A DNA stretch of 47,766 bases from Mycolicibacterium komanii (GCF_001050035.1 NZ_CVTA01000024.1:1-47766), one strand, 5' to 3'. Positions 1 to 8,922 are shown, counted from the stretch's first letter. Program-made: numbers and translations. The notes: generated by a model not told the origin, from the sequence alone.

Positions 1-1
1 G

Positions 2-349
2 ATCCCGCCCATCCACGCGTTTGTCGAATTCGTCAGGGCCGGTGGCACTCCCATGCCCATCGCGCCGACCGAACGCTTGGTCGTGACGGGCTTCAACCGG
101 TTCGTCCGCAATCCGATGTACGCCGGGCTGATCACGGCGATCGTCGGTCAGGCCGTGATGTTCGGAAACCTGTGGCTCGTGCTCTACGCCGCGATCGGGT
201 GGGCGGTCACCGCGTCGTTCGTGCGGTGGTACGAAGAACCCACGCTGGTGCGAACGTACGGGGCGCAGTACGAGACGTATCGCGCAAACGTGCGCGCGTG
301 GCTCCCCCGGCTGACGCCCTGGAAACCGGCGGGGGACGTCAGTTGTTAG
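2..349 (+). CDS. isoprenylcysteine carboxyl methyltransferase-like membrane protein (5' partial)
   Basis: The frame is open from the first complete codon of the window, so the N-terminus lies upstream. The visible 115 residues match the C-terminal half of the ICMT/phospholipid methyltransferase family of small integral-membrane SAM-dependent methyltransferases. The hallmark is an R-N-P-M-Y motif (residues 19-23 counting from the ATG at 53), then two hydrophobic segments, then a conserved E-E-P near a Y-G-x-x-Y-x-x-Y stretch. The substrate cannot be told. The ATG at 53 is internal, because similarity to the family continues upstream of it. The 3' end overlaps the convergent small secreted protein gene by 11 bp. 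Confidence 0.75.
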   Translation: MPPIHAFVEFVRAGGTPMPIAPTERLVVTGFNRFVRNPMYAGLITAIVGQAVMFGNLWLVLYAAIGWAVTASFVRWYEEPTLVRTYGAQYETYRANVRAWLPRLTPWKPAGDVSC

Positions 350-653
350 GCCACGTCGCGCGCGGCGCCGGGCCCCCCGGCGGGGCGGGCTTGAGGTTCG
401 CGCCGGGGACCTGTGAGTTCTGCCAGGCCGACATGCACAATCCGATCCTGCCCGGTTTACACCAGCCGCCTGTGCCCGGAACCCCGAGCGTGGTCTGGGA
501 TTGCGACCAGCACACCCCGGTGCGCTGGTCCCACACCTCGCTGGCCTTGCACTGCGCGTGCGCGGCCGGAGCGGTCACGAGGGGAGACGACAGCAGCACG
601 GCGCTGCACACCGAAGCCAGTAGGAGGACTGGAGCCGTGGTCCGGATTCTCAT
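339..653 (-). CDS. small secreted cysteine-containing protein, unknown function
   Basis: A 104-residue protein with a classical Sec signal peptide: M-R-I-R, then a long hydrophobic core, ending A-H-A about residue 34. The mature part of about 70 residues has four cysteines, which would allow two disulfides, and a proline-rich tail. The open frame extends further 5', but the ATG at 653 puts the signal peptide at the N-terminus and has a GGAG stretch upstream, so it was chosen. I do not recognise a named family. Similar small secreted proteins with paired cysteines are common in mycobacteria. It converges on the ICMT-like gene with an 11-bp overlap. Confidence 0.6.
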   Translation of the reverse strand: MRIRTTAPVLLLASVCSAVLLSSPLVTAPAAHAQCKASEVWDQRTGVCWSQSQTTLGVPGTGGWCKPGRIGLCMSAWQNSQVPGANLKPAPPGGPAPRATWPNN

Positions 654-708
654 ATCGATGCGTCTCCGTCGGTAAGCGGGGTCCTGGGGTCTCGGATCGA
701 GCTGCCGG

Positions 709-1398
709 TCATGACGGCGGGGTGATGGTCGTCTGTTCGTCGATGACCTCGAGGGCATCGAGCACAGCGTTCTGTTCGGTCTCGGGACTGTCCGCATTCA
801 GCTGCAGGACGAAGACGCCGTCCGCCGCGGGCACCACGACCGTCTTCTGGGCGACAAAACGCGTCTGGCCTTCGTTCTTGTAGGTGCCGGCGAACGAAAT
901 CGCGTCGAAGCCACCCAATTTGCCCCTCGCGGGTTCTGCCAACGGCTTGAACTCGGCCATGTCTTCGAGTTGCTCCGGGGCGTACTCGAAGATCTTCGCC
1001 GTGTCGACGTTGCCGGTGAGCTTGGAGGCGATTGCGTACATGTCCGGCGGGTCGTTGGGATCCGCCGGGTTGTCGTACACGATGGCGCCGTAGGCCCACT
1101 CAGGGGTCGCTTCGCCGGCGTCGGCCCACTGCGGTGGGAGCGGGAAGTCGAACGTCGGGGTTCCCGGCTCTCCCGGCTTGATCGGCGTTTCGGCGATCCC
1201 GCTGTCGACGATGTACTCGTTGATCGTGTCGTCGTCGTCAGCGGCGGGGCTGGGTGTGGCCGTCGCCGTGCCGGTCTCGCTGGTGGCCGACGTCGTGGTC
1301 GTGGCCGACGTGTCGGCGTCGGAACCACAACCGACGAGTCCAAAGCTCAGTGCGATGGCGAAGAGACCCGCCGCCGTCCCTACGGGGAGATTCTTCAT
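709..1398 (-). CDS. LpqN/LpqT-family lipoprotein
   Basis: A 229-residue lipoprotein. The N-terminus carries a signal peptide with lipobox L-V-G-C, so the lipidated residue would be Cys24. A Thr/Ser/Ala-rich linker follows (about residues 25-60). The globular domain of about 150 residues resembles the mycobacterial LpqN/LpqT family: an F-D-F-P-L-P-x-x-W start, a Y-D-N-P-A-D segment, and an F-x-A-x-K-T-V-V-V-P strand near the end. The family is found on the outer face of the membrane; some members have been linked to cell-wall biosynthesis and host interaction. It appears monocistronic, with a GGAGG-like ribosome binding site about 15 nt before the ATG. Confidence 0.75.
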   Translation of the reverse strand: MKNLPVGTAAGLFAIALSFGLVGCGSDADTSATTTTSATSETGTATATPSPAADDDDTINEYIVDSGIAETPIKPGEPGTPTFDFPLPPQWADAGEATPEWAYGAIVYDNPADPNDPPDMYAIASKLTGNVDTAKIFEYAPEQLEDMAEFKPLAEPARGKLGGFDAISFAGTYKNEGQTRFVAQKTVVVPAADGVFVLQLNADSPETEQNAVLDALEVIDEQTTITPPS

Positions 1399-1498
1399 CT
1401 ACTCGCCGCCCTCCTACGGTTCTTGTTCACAACGCCGAGGATTGATCTTGAAGCGAGCTTAAGGCCATCAGCCCGAAAATTCCCTACTTCGTCAATTT

Positions 1499-2947
1499 TC
1501 AAAACGGCGGAGGTTTGTAAACCGCCGCAAGCCACGCCTGGTGCTGTCGCTCCTCCTCGGCGAGCAGCTCGCTTCGTAGCCGCCGTTCGGCGTCGATGCG
1601 GTCCCGGCGATCCTGTTCTCGGGTCTGCCTGCGGCGAGGCATCATTGCCATGCGGTCGGGGTTCTCGGGCGGAGGCGTGGCGACCGTGGGGACGCCGGTG
1701 GGTTGTCCGAGTGCGGGAAACATGCTCGCGCCGTGCGGTTCCGACCGGTACACGTGGCCGGTCGGAGCCGTCAGCACGATCGTGCCGTCGGCGAGCTGTT
1801 CATCTCTCCAGCCACCGCCACCGCTATAGAACGTCTTGATCAGGTGGTGAATGCGGCAGTAGTGCTTGGTGTTCGACGGATGTGTCGGACCGTACGGCCA
1901 CGGCACCGTATGGTCCACATCGCATTTCGGCACCGGCCTGTCGCATCCGGGCCAGCGGCACGTGAGATCCCGCCACTGCAGGAAATCGGTCAACTTGGTG
2001 CTGGGGCGATAGCCGGTGCCGGGGTTCCCGGTCGGCGCGGCGGCGTTGGCGGCCGGCACGACGACTGGCTTGAGTTCGGCATTGCGCGCAAGCCCGCGCA
2101 CCGACTCGGCGGGCAGGATCCCGAAACCCGGCAGATATCCCGGCTTGTGGCCCGTTCCGTCCACGGTGGCCTGCTCGGCGAGAACATGGATCACCGCCGC
2201 GGACGCCGCAGCGCGGTAAGCGGCCGCCGGGCAATCGTCGGATCCACACTGACAGGGCAGCGTGGCCTCGAGCCGCGACAGCGGACCCACGGCGTCGGCC
2301 CGGCGCTGCGACTTCGTCCGCGGATCGTTGTCACACACGGTGGCCGCCAACGCATCCAGCCTTGCATCCAACGAGGCGCCGTCCTCGGCGCGCAGCTTGC
2401 CTCCCAAGAACGCCAATCCCGCGGTGTCGACGGGGCTGATCTCGACGTAGCGGTGCTTGTCGGCTTCCGGCGGTACCCGGACAGCGGCCGGGTCGAATTC
2501 GGCGATGAACAGATCGATGCGGTCACGCAGCTTGGGTTTGGACAGCTTCATCCACTTCTCGACGCGCCATGCCAACGCCTCATCCAGCCCCACCATGACG
2601 TCGTCAGCGACGTTGTCGGTGCGCGCGACGATCGTCGACACCATCCGGTAATCGATCACACCCCGACAGAACCGCCTGAGAACCTGCGGCAGCCGATCGC
2701 GCAGCGCGATCGCGACCTCGACCTGACCGACCGCTCGCGCATGGCTGATGTTCTGCACCGGCGCGATCTCGGCCGCCACCGCGGCGATCGCATCGGCGAC
2801 GTAGAACCGTGACTCGACCATCTCGGGATTGCGCCGGGCGAACAACTCGCCGACCAACGACAACCGGCGCCCCATCGCCGCCGACTCCTCGCGCGCCTCT
2901 TCACCCATGAAGGTGATGAGATCGGCATCCGAGGCTGCTTCGAACAT
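1499..2947 (-). CDS. 13E12-type DUF222/HNH endonuclease-domain protein
   Basis: A 482-residue protein with a long N-terminal helical DUF222 region (about residues 20-300) and a C-terminal HNH nuclease motif (about 330-375): C-R-W-P-G-C, then D-V-D-H-T, then N-T-K-H-Y-C-R-I-H-H. The His and Asn residues expected for a beta-beta-alpha metal site are present. This is the architecture of the multi-copy 13E12 family of mycobacteria, whose function is unresolved although a mobile origin is often suspected. The copy is full length and intact. A TAGTGT hexamer lies 7 nt upstream of the ATG, suggesting a leaderless transcript. No terminal repeats were seen. Confidence 0.85.
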   Translation of the reverse strand: MFEAASDADLITFMGEEAREESAAMGRRLSLVGELFARRNPEMVESRFYVADAIAAVAAEIAPVQNISHARAVGQVEVAIALRDRLPQVLRRFCRGVIDYRMVSTIVARTDNVADDVMVGLDEALAWRVEKWMKLSKPKLRDRIDLFIAEFDPAAVRVPPEADKHRYVEISPVDTAGLAFLGGKLRAEDGASLDARLDALAATVCDNDPRTKSQRRADAVGPLSRLEATLPCQCGSDDCPAAAYRAAASAAVIHVLAEQATVDGTGHKPGYLPGFGILPAESVRGLARNAELKPVVVPAANAAAPTGNPGTGYRPSTKLTDFLQWRDLTCRWPGCDRPVPKCDVDHTVPWPYGPTHPSNTKHYCRIHHLIKTFYSGGGGWRDEQLADGTIVLTAPTGHVYRSEPHGASMFPALGQPTGVPTVATPPPENPDRMAMMPRRRQTREQDRRDRIDAERRLRSELLAEEERQHQAWLAAVYKPPPF

Positions 2948-2954
2948 GTTTTCG

Positions 2955-2960
2955 ACACTA
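2955..2960 (-). promoter_or_regulatory. putative -10 element of the DUF222/HNH gene
   Basis: On the minus strand TAGTGT fits the mycobacterial TANNNT consensus. It ends 7 nt before the ATG at 2947, so transcription would begin at or next to the start codon (leaderless). No good -35 is seen, which is usual for such promoters. Confidence 0.4.
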
Positions 2961-3060
2961 ATCGACCCACTGACAAGTCGACGCGAAAGTCGTGACCCTG
3001 TGGATCAATTCGCTGTGTGGGAGAACCTCACGAAATGTCGCTCCCGGACGTCTACTGGGT

Positions 3061-3789
3061 ATGCACCGCCAAATGGCGCATACGCAATGGCACGCCCGCG
3101 TGGACGCCGCCGATTGGGACGCCGTCGTCACCGAACTCGACGCGACCGGCGGCGCACTGCTTCCACGCCTGCTCACCAAGTCCGAGACCGCCGCGTTGAA
3201 GCGCCTCTACACCGACGACGAGAGATTCCGTTCGACCATCGACATGGCCCGCCACCGCTTCGGCGAGGGCGAGTACCGCTACCTGCGTGAGCCCTACCCC
3301 GAACCGGTCGAAGCGCTCAGACGGGCGCTGTATCCGCGACTCCTCCCGATCGCGAGGGACTGGTGGGCCCGGTTGGGCCGCCCCGCGCCGTGGCCCGACC
3401 GATTCGACGACTGGCTCGACACGTGCCGCGCCGCCGGCCAGACGAAGTCGACCGCGCTCATGCTCAAATACGGCCCCGGTGACTGGAATGCGCTGCATCG
3501 AGACCTCTACGGCGATCTGGTGTTTCCGCTCCAGGTCGTGCTCAACCTCAGCGAACCGGGCGTCGACCACACCGGCGGCGAGTTCCTGTTGGTCGAACAA
3601 CGCCCCCGCGCCCAGTCCCGCGGCACGTCAACCCTGCTGCCCCACGGGCACGGCTACGTCTTCACCACCCGGGAGCGGCCCGTGCGGTCGGCGCGCGGAT
3701 GGTCGGCCGCGCCGGTACGGCACGGCGTGTCGGTGGTCCGCTCCGGGGAGCGATACACGCTCGGGCTCATCTTCCACGACGCAGCGTGA
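3061..3789 (+). CDS. 2-oxoglutarate/Fe(II)-dependent oxygenase
   Basis: About 242 residues from the ATG at 3061. The double-stranded beta-helix signature is visible: an H-x-D iron pair in L-H-R-D-L-Y-G, a distal His in R-H-G-V-S, and a 2-oxoglutarate-binding Arg candidate in R-Y-T-L-G. The segments A-G-Q-T-K-S-T and L-V-E-Q-R-P-R-x-Q-S-R resemble the COG3826-type family. The substrate is unknown; hydroxylation or demethylation of a macromolecule or small molecule is possible. The frame is open back to a GTG at 2992, and an ATG at 3073 also fits. Family similarity begins only near residue 10, so the start is uncertain. The gene is convergent with the next methyltransferase gene (3-bp gap). Confidence 0.8.
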   Translation: MHRQMAHTQWHARVDAADWDAVVTELDATGGALLPRLLTKSETAALKRLYTDDERFRSTIDMARHRFGEGEYRYLREPYPEPVEALRRALYPRLLPIARDWWARLGRPAPWPDRFDDWLDTCRAAGQTKSTALMLKYGPGDWNALHRDLYGDLVFPLQVVLNLSEPGVDHTGGEFLLVEQRPRAQSRGTSTLLPHGHGYVFTTRERPVRSARGWSAAPVRHGVSVVRSGERYTLGLIFHDAA

Positions 3790-3792
3790 ACC

Positions 3793-4419
3793 TCAGCGTC
3801 GGCGCAACACGATCACGTTGTCAGCCCACTGTGCGGTCTCGCCGTCCGGCGTCGTCACGTCGCGCACCGGTTTGCGAATCTCGGCCGGATACCATTCTGA
3901 CTCAGCGAGATTCAGCGCCGCGACCACCTCCTCGGGCGGCGTGAAGGTGTGATGGTGATCGTGAAGCTCCGACAGCCACGGCGGCGGCGACCCGTGGTCG
4001 ACGATCAGCAGGAGGCCGCCCGGACGGACCGCCCGCGCCGCAGCGCCGAAGATCGCCGTCCGGTCGAGCGGGAACGTGGAGTGCAGGAACTGCGCGTTCA
4101 CCAAATCGAACTCACCCTCGGGAAAGCTCTCCAAGAGGTCGTGCTGCGCAAAGTCGATGCGGTCGGCGACCCCACGCGCGGCGGCGTCTTCGGCGGCGCG
4201 CCGTAGCGCGGTCTCGGCGATGTCGACGGCGACGACCCGCCATCCCCGTTCCGCGAGCCACATCGCGTCCCCACCCTCGCCGCTGCCCAGGTCCAGCGCG
4301 ATCCCGGGCTCGAGGTTCGATGCCACCTCGACCAGGCGAACGTTCGGCCGCCCGCTCCAGATCCGGTCCTGCGAGCTGTAGCGCTCTTCCCAATGCTCTT
4401 TGGCGTCAGGCGTTGACAT
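3793..4419 (-). CDS. class I SAM-dependent methyltransferase
   Basis: A 208-residue Rossmann methyltransferase. SAM motif I is seen as L-D-L-G-S-G-E-G-G-D, motif II as V-V-A-V-D-I-A, and a motif IV-like segment as F-D-L-V-N-A-Q-F, followed by R-P-G-G-L-L-L-I. This class often methylates small molecules such as thiols, tellurite or chalcogen compounds, but nothing here fixes the substrate. The ATG at 4419 was chosen because AAGGGA lies about 7 nt upstream. The start overlaps the 3' end of the upstream flavoprotein gene by 14 bp, so the two form an operon, divergent from the XRE-cupin regulator. Confidence 0.8.
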   Translation of the reverse strand: MSTPDAKEHWEERYSSQDRIWSGRPNVRLVEVASNLEPGIALDLGSGEGGDAMWLAERGWRVVAVDIAETALRRAAEDAAARGVADRIDFAQHDLLESFPEGEFDLVNAQFLHSTFPLDRTAIFGAAARAVRPGGLLLIVDHGSPPPWLSELHDHHHTFTPPEEVVAALNLAESEWYPAEIRKPVRDVTTPDGETAQWADNVIVLRRR

Positions 4420-5362
4420 GTCCGCTCCCTTCCAAAACAACCGCCGGAAAATCCTCTTCCATCAGGCTCTGCACGACGGCGGCCGCCGCCGCCGAACCGG
4501 ACGCCACCGCGATGGCCACCTGCGGCATCTGGGCGACCACGTCACCGGCGGCGAAAACCCCGTGCGCACTGGTCCGATAGAGCGCATCGACCTGAACCGG
4601 ATTCTGCGCCAGCGGCGTCGGCTCCGTGGTAGCGGCACCCAGTTGCTCAGCGAGCGACGACCGCTGATGCAGCGTCGTCGCCACCAGAAGAGCCTTGCGG
4701 AGCAACCGGCTACCGTCGGCGAACTCGACGGCCTCCAGATTGCCCGCCGCAGAATTCAATTCGGCCACTGGCCGCTCGTCGACCGTCACCCCAGCCGCCG
4801 TCAGCCGTTCACGCTGTGCGTCATCGAGATCCGCCGGACCATCGGTCAGGAGAATGACGTCGTCACTCCAAAGACGCAGCAGCAGCGACGAATGCACCGC
4901 GCGCTCACCACGGGCCAGTACCCCCAGGGGCTGGTCGCGCACTTCCCATCCGTGGCAGAACGGGCAGTGAAACACCGACCGCCCCCACAACTCCGCCAGC
5001 CCCGGAAGCGACGGCGGCCGGTACTCCATACCGGTGGCCAACAGCACCCGCCTGGCCCGCTCGACCCGGCCGTCGCCCAACCGCAGGACGAACCCGTCGT
5101 CGGCCTGTTGACCGCCGACGACGTCGCCCGCCACCACTTCGACGGACGGATACGCCGACACCTCCTCGCGCCCCAACGCATACAGCTCCGCGGGCGGTCG
5201 ACCGTCATGGCCCAACAGCCCGCCGATGCCATGCGCGGGCAGATTGCTCTGCGCACCCGCGTCGACCAGCAGGGTGCGGCGCCGCGCCCGGCCGAGCACC
5301 AACGCGGCGGTCAACCCGGCGGCGCCACCGCCGACGATCACGCAATCCCAAATCCTGTCCAT
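4406..5362 (-). CDS. thioredoxin-reductase-like NAD(P)/FAD oxidoreductase
   Basis: A 318-residue flavoprotein of the thioredoxin reductase family. The FAD dinucleotide motif G-G-G-A-A-G is at residues 11-16, and a redox-active C-P-F-C pair is at 133-136. The second, NAD(P)-binding domain lacks a fully canonical G-x-G-x-x-G. The C-terminal G-V-F-A-A-G-D motif closes the FAD site. It is therefore likely a dithiol oxidoreductase, though not necessarily acting on thioredoxin. The ATG at 5362 has AAGGTGG about 5 nt upstream; the longer frame has no better start. It is the first gene of a two-gene operon with the methyltransferase and starts 29 bp from the divergent regulator. Confidence 0.85.
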   Translation of the reverse strand: MDRIWDCVIVGGGAAGLTAALVLGRARRRTLLVDAGAQSNLPAHGIGGLLGHDGRPPAELYALGREEVSAYPSVEVVAGDVVGGQQADDGFVLRLGDGRVERARRVLLATGMEYRPPSLPGLAELWGRSVFHCPFCHGWEVRDQPLGVLARGERAVHSSLLLRLWSDDVILLTDGPADLDDAQRERLTAAGVTVDERPVAELNSAAGNLEAVEFADGSRLLRKALLVATTLHQRSSLAEQLGAATTEPTPLAQNPVQVDALYRTSAHGVFAAGDVVAQMPQVAIAVASGSAAAAAVVQSLMEEDFPAVVLEGSGHVNA

Positions 5363-5391
5363 GCGACCACCTTGCATCCGTCCCGCCCTAG

Positions 5392-5982
5392 ATGCCAAGC
5401 TTTGTTGCCATGCAGGCAAACGACGAGGACGGCGTCGACGCCCGGGTCCGCCGCAGGCTGCGCGAACTGCGCACCCAACACGGCCTCACCCTCGACGAGG
5501 TTGCCCGCCGCTCGAACATCGACGTGTCGACGCTGAGCCGGCTCGAATCCGGCAAGCGCCGCCTCGCGCTCGACCACCTGCCGAGATTGGCCGCCGCACT
5601 TTCGGTGAGCACCGACGAACTGTTGCGCGCCCCGGAAGCCGAGGACCCACGCGTGCGCAGCGGATCTCACACCGCACACGGGATCACCTACTGGCCGCTG
5701 ACCCGACAGGCCGCCGGCGGATTGCACGCCTTCAAGATCCGCATCAGCGCCCGACGCCGCAAACCGCCAGCCGAACTTCCCGTGCACGAGGGCCAGGACT
5801 GGATGTACGTACTGTCCGGTCAGCTGCGATTAATCCTCGGCGAGCGGGACTTCACCGTGAAACCCGGTGAGGCGGTGGAGTTCTCAACGTGGACGCCACA
5901 CTGGTTCGGCGCCGTCGACGGTCCGGTCGAGGCCATCACGATCTTCGGGCCGCACGGCGAGCGGCTCCACCTACACGACTAG
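5392..5982 (+). CDS. XRE-family regulator with C-terminal cupin domain
   Basis: A 196-residue protein with an N-terminal XRE helix-turn-helix (about residues 18-75; T-L-D-E-V-A-R-R-S and S-T-L-S-R-L-E-S-G-K are visible) and a C-terminal cupin (about 115-190; V-H-E-G-Q-D-W and a P-G-E-A-V-E-F-S turn). Such proteins sense a small ligand or metal through the cupin and usually act on neighbouring genes. Here the likely targets are the divergent flavoprotein-methyltransferase operon and its own gene, whose starts are only 29 bp apart. An internal ATG at 5410 is an equally plausible start, and no strong ribosome binding site decides between them. Confidence 0.85.
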   Translation: MPSFVAMQANDEDGVDARVRRRLRELRTQHGLTLDEVARRSNIDVSTLSRLESGKRRLALDHLPRLAAALSVSTDELLRAPEAEDPRVRSGSHTAHGITYWPLTRQAAGGLHAFKIRISARRRKPPAELPVHEGQDWMYVLSGQLRLILGERDFTVKPGEAVEFSTWTPHWFGAVDGPVEAITIFGPHGERLHLHD

Positions 5983-7067
5983 TCCAAATACGCCGTCTGA
6001 TTGACCAGCCGCACCGATGCCGCACCGTCGGGATAGAACTCGGCGATCGACAACGACGCGAGGTCGAGGTGCAGGCGGTACAGGATGTTCGGGCCACCGT
6101 CGAGCGCCATCCGCAACATCGTCTTGATCGGCGTCACGTGCGACACCACCAGCACCGTCTCCCCAGCGTGCTCGGCGATGATTCGCGCCCGGGCCCTACC
6201 GACCCGCTCGGCCGCGGAGTCGAAGCTCTCACCCCCGGGGGGCGCCAGTGAAGTGTCGCGCAGCCAGCGTCGGTGCAGGTCCGGATCCCGTTCCGCCGCT
6301 TCGGTGAACGTCAGTCCCTCCCACGCCCCGAAGTCGGTCTCGATCAGGTCGTCGTCGACGGTGACGTCGAGGCCCAGCACCTTGGCCGCCGCCGCCGCGG
6401 TGTCGTACGCGCGCTGCAGCGGCGACGTGACGACCGCTGCGATGCCGCCCCGCTGTCCGAGGTACTGCGCGGCGGCTTCGGCCTGACGACGGCCGAGGTC
6501 GGTGAGCGCCGGGTTGCCGCGCCCCGAATATCGACGGTCGACGGACAGTTCGGTCTGGCCGTGGCGCAGCAGCAGAAACCGTGTCGGCGCACCGCGGGCA
6601 CCGCTCCAGGCGGTGGGGTTCGACGCCTGATGTGGCTTCGATTCCTCGCCACTAGACGCCATTTCGGCCGCCGCGTCCATCGCCTCGTTGGCCAACCGGT
6701 CGGCGTGGCTGTTCTCCGCGCGCGGAATCCACTTGTAGGTGACGCGGTCGAACCGGGCTGCCAGCGCGGTGGCCTGCTGGTGCAGCGGAGCGATGTCCGG
6801 GTGCTTGACCTTCCACCGGCCCGACATCTGCTCCACCACGAGCTTCGAGTCCATCCGCACGTCGACCTCGGTGGCACCCAGGCTCGCCGCCTCGCTCAAC
6901 CCGGCGATCAGGCCGCGATACTCGGCGACGTTGTTGGTGGCGCGACCGATCGCTTCTTTGCTCTCGGCGAGCACCGCGCCGTGGTCGGCCGACCAGACCA
7001 CAGACCCGTAGCCGGCCGGGCCGGGATTCCCGCGCGAACCCCCGTCGGCCTCGACAATCACCTTCAC
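5979..7067 (-). CDS. bifunctional RNase HI / histidine-phosphatase (Rv2228c-type)
   Basis: A 362-residue two-domain protein. The N-terminal RNase HI domain (about residues 1-135) has acidic catalytic residues in E-A-D-G-G-S, E-Y-R-G-L and M-D-S-K. The C-terminal domain (about 165-360) is a phosphoglycerate-mutase/acid-phosphatase fold with R-H-G-Q-T and a second active-site His in V-V-S-H-V-T. The M. tuberculosis homologue combines RNase H and alpha-ribazole or acid phosphatase activity, which fits the neighbouring CobC. The GTG at 7067 gives the expected length, and its first four bases overlap the stop of the zinc-ribbon gene (GTGA). A longer in-frame start would only read through that upstream gene. 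Confidence 0.9.
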   Translation of the reverse strand: MKVIVEADGGSRGNPGPAGYGSVVWSADHGAVLAESKEAIGRATNNVAEYRGLIAGLSEAASLGATEVDVRMDSKLVVEQMSGRWKVKHPDIAPLHQQATALAARFDRVTYKWIPRAENSHADRLANEAMDAAAEMASSGEESKPHQASNPTAWSGARGAPTRFLLLRHGQTELSVDRRYSGRGNPALTDLGRRQAEAAAQYLGQRGGIAAVVTSPLQRAYDTAAAAAKVLGLDVTVDDDLIETDFGAWEGLTFTEAAERDPDLHRRWLRDTSLAPPGGESFDSAAERVGRARARIIAEHAGETVLVVSHVTPIKTMLRMALDGGPNILYRLHLDLASLSIAEFYPDGAASVRLVNQTAYLD

Positions 7068-7801
7068 GCGCTGAACCCCTTGACCCGCAACAGGATCGCA
7101 CCGCATTCGGGGCAACGGAGCACCTCGTCGTCGGCCGCCGCGGAGATCCGCGCCAACTCCCCTTTGTCGATCTCGATCCGGCACGCCCCGCAGCGACGGC
7201 CCTGCAACTGCCCCGCACCCGCGCCGCCGCGAGCACGCTGGCGTTCGTAGAGCCCCACCAGATCGGCGTCGAGCGCCGCGACCAGCTCGTCGCGCCGTGA
7301 CAGGCTCTGCTGGCGGTGCTGGTCCAATTCTGAGCGCACCTCATCGCATGCGGTCTGCGCGACACCCAGATCGCGCTGCAGGTCATCGATTTTCGTCAGC
7401 GCCTCTTGCTGCTCGCGCTGCAACTCCTCGCGCCGCTCCATCACCTCGAGTTGCGAATCCTCCAGCGCGGCCTGCCTGCGTTCCAAGGTGTCGAGTTCGT
7501 GCTGCAACTCGGTGAGCTGTTTGGCGTCCACCGACCCGCCCGCGAGCAGCTTTCGGTCGCGCTCCTCGCGTTGACGAACCGAGTCGATCTCGGACTCGAA
7601 CTTCGCGACCTGCGCGTCGAGGTCCTCGATGGCGATCTGCAGTGCGGCCAGTCGGTCGTTGGCTTCCCGGTGCTCGGCCTGAACCTCCTCGAGCCGCCGC
7701 TGTTCGGCGAGGTTCTTCACCCGGTGTTCGAGGCGGGCCAGGGTGGCATCGAGTTCGGCCAACTCGAGTAGCGACTGTTGTTGTCCTACTTCAGCTTTCA
7801 T
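7064..7801 (-). CDS. coiled-coil C4 zinc-ribbon protein (Rv2229c-type)
   Basis: A 245-residue protein, the same length as its M. tuberculosis counterpart. About 180 residues of charged Leu/Gln/Glu-rich sequence predict a long antiparallel coiled coil. The C-terminal zinc ribbon has two Cys pairs, C-G-A-C and C-P-E-C. It resembles the widely conserved zf-RING_7/DUF164 family, whose role is unclear (nucleic-acid or protein binding is suspected). The ATG at 7801 is 2 bp past the stop of the Nif3-like gene and has a GAAAG stretch upstream. The gene is followed by the coupled RNase HI/phosphatase gene. Confidence 0.85.
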   Translation of the reverse strand: MKAEVGQQQSLLELAELDATLARLEHRVKNLAEQRRLEEVQAEHREANDRLAALQIAIEDLDAQVAKFESEIDSVRQREERDRKLLAGGSVDAKQLTELQHELDTLERRQAALEDSQLEVMERREELQREQQEALTKIDDLQRDLGVAQTACDEVRSELDQHRQQSLSRRDELVAALDADLVGLYERQRARGGAGAGQLQGRRCGACRIEIDKGELARISAAADDEVLRCPECGAILLRVKGFSA

Positions 7802-7803
7802 GC

Positions 7804-8922
7804 TCAACTTTCGACATTCCATGGATCGGTGCGCACATCCGAGACCTGCACGGGCAGTGCATCACCGAAGTGCGCCCGCAGCAGGTCCGCGGCTTGGCCG
7901 CACCACGGGTATTCACTGGCCCAGTGCGCGACGTCGACGAGCGCGACTCCCGAGGCGCGTCGGTGTTCGTCGGCGGGGTGGTGTCGCAGATCCGCCGTCA
8001 CATACGCGTCGACGCCGGTGCGGGCGACAAGGCCGAGCAGCGAGTCCCCCGCCCCGCCGCACACCGCGACCCGCGACACCCGCGCGTCCGGGTCGCCGGC
8101 GGCGCGCACGCCCCAGGAGGTGGCGGGGAGCGCCCGGCGCACGCGGGACACGAACGCCGACAACGGTTCCGGGCGGTCCAGTACCCCGATCCGCCCCAGG
8201 CCGGCATCACCCGGGATCGGTGCGAGCGCGAAGACGTCGAATGCGGGTTCCTCGTAGGGATGCGCCCCTCGCATCGCGGCCAGCACGTGGCCGCGTAACC
8301 GCGCGGGTGCGATGACCTCGACCCGGTCCTCGGGGACGTGTTCGACGGATCCCACGCTGCCGATCGCCGGCGATGCGCCGTCGTGCGGAAGGAACTGTCC
8401 CGTGCCGGTCGTCGTCCAGCAGCAGTGCGAGTAGTCGCCGATGCGGCCGGCGCCCGCTGCGAACATCGCCTCCCGCAGCGCCTCGGAGTTCTCGGCGGGC
8501 ACGAAGACCACCCACTTGTCGAGGTCGGATTCCGCGCTCGCGGGGGCCAGCACCTCCTCGACGGTCAGCCCGAGCGTCTCGGCCAGCGCGTCGGAGACGC
8601 CGGGTGACGCGGAGTCGGCGTTGGTGTGGGCGGTGAACAGCGCCCGGCCGCTGCGGATCAGCCGGTGGATCAGGGCGCCCTTGGCGGTGCTGGCCGCCAC
8701 GGTGTCGACTCCGCGCAGCAGCAGGGGGTGATGCGCCAGCAGCAGGCCCCGGTCGGGCACCTGGGCGACGACGTCCGCGGTGGCGTCGACGGCGACCGTC
8801 ACCGTCTCGACCGTCTCCGACGGGTCCCCGCAGACCAGGCCGACCGAATCCCACTCCTGCGCCAACTCCGGCGGATACGCCGCCTCCAACACGTCGATGA
8901 CGTCGCCGAGACGCGCGCTCAT
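7804..8922 (-). CDS. Nif3-like dinuclear metal-centre protein (Rv2230c-type)
   Basis: A 372-residue member of the Nif3/YqfO (GTP cyclohydrolase 1 type 2-related) family. Metal-ligand motifs are visible: L-L-A-H-H-P-L-L near residue 65, H-T-N-A-D near 105, and D-V-A-H-W-A-S-E near the C-terminus. The central insertion of about 120 residues is a PII-like domain with an A-H-P-Y-E-E-P segment, as in the longer family members. Function is unsettled; proposals include metal handling and a hydrolase. The ATG at 8922 forms an ATGA overlap with the cobC stop, which fixes the start and implies translational coupling. Confidence 0.85.
   Translation of the reverse strand: MSARLGDVIDVLEAAYPPELAQEWDSVGLVCGDPSETVETVTVAVDATADVVAQVPDRGLLLAHHPLLLRGVDTVAASTAKGALIHRLIRSGRALFTAHTNADSASPGVSDALAETLGLTVEEVLAPASAESDLDKWVVFVPAENSEALREAMFAAGAGRIGDYSHCCWTTTGTGQFLPHDGASPAIGSVGSVEHVPEDRVEVIAPARLRGHVLAAMRGAHPYEEPAFDVFALAPIPGDAGLGRIGVLDRPEPLSAFVSRVRRALPATSWGVRAAGDPDARVSRVAVCGGAGDSLLGLVARTGVDAYVTADLRHHPADEHRRASGVALVDVAHWASEYPWCGQAADLLRAHFGDALPVQVSDVRTDPWNVES

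Noticed and set aside
338..360. TTAGGCCACG over the stop of the ICMT-like gene, resembling part of the aceE repeat unit
   Set aside because: Only about 10 bases match, the stem is not paired and the CGGAGT head is missing; probably coincidence.
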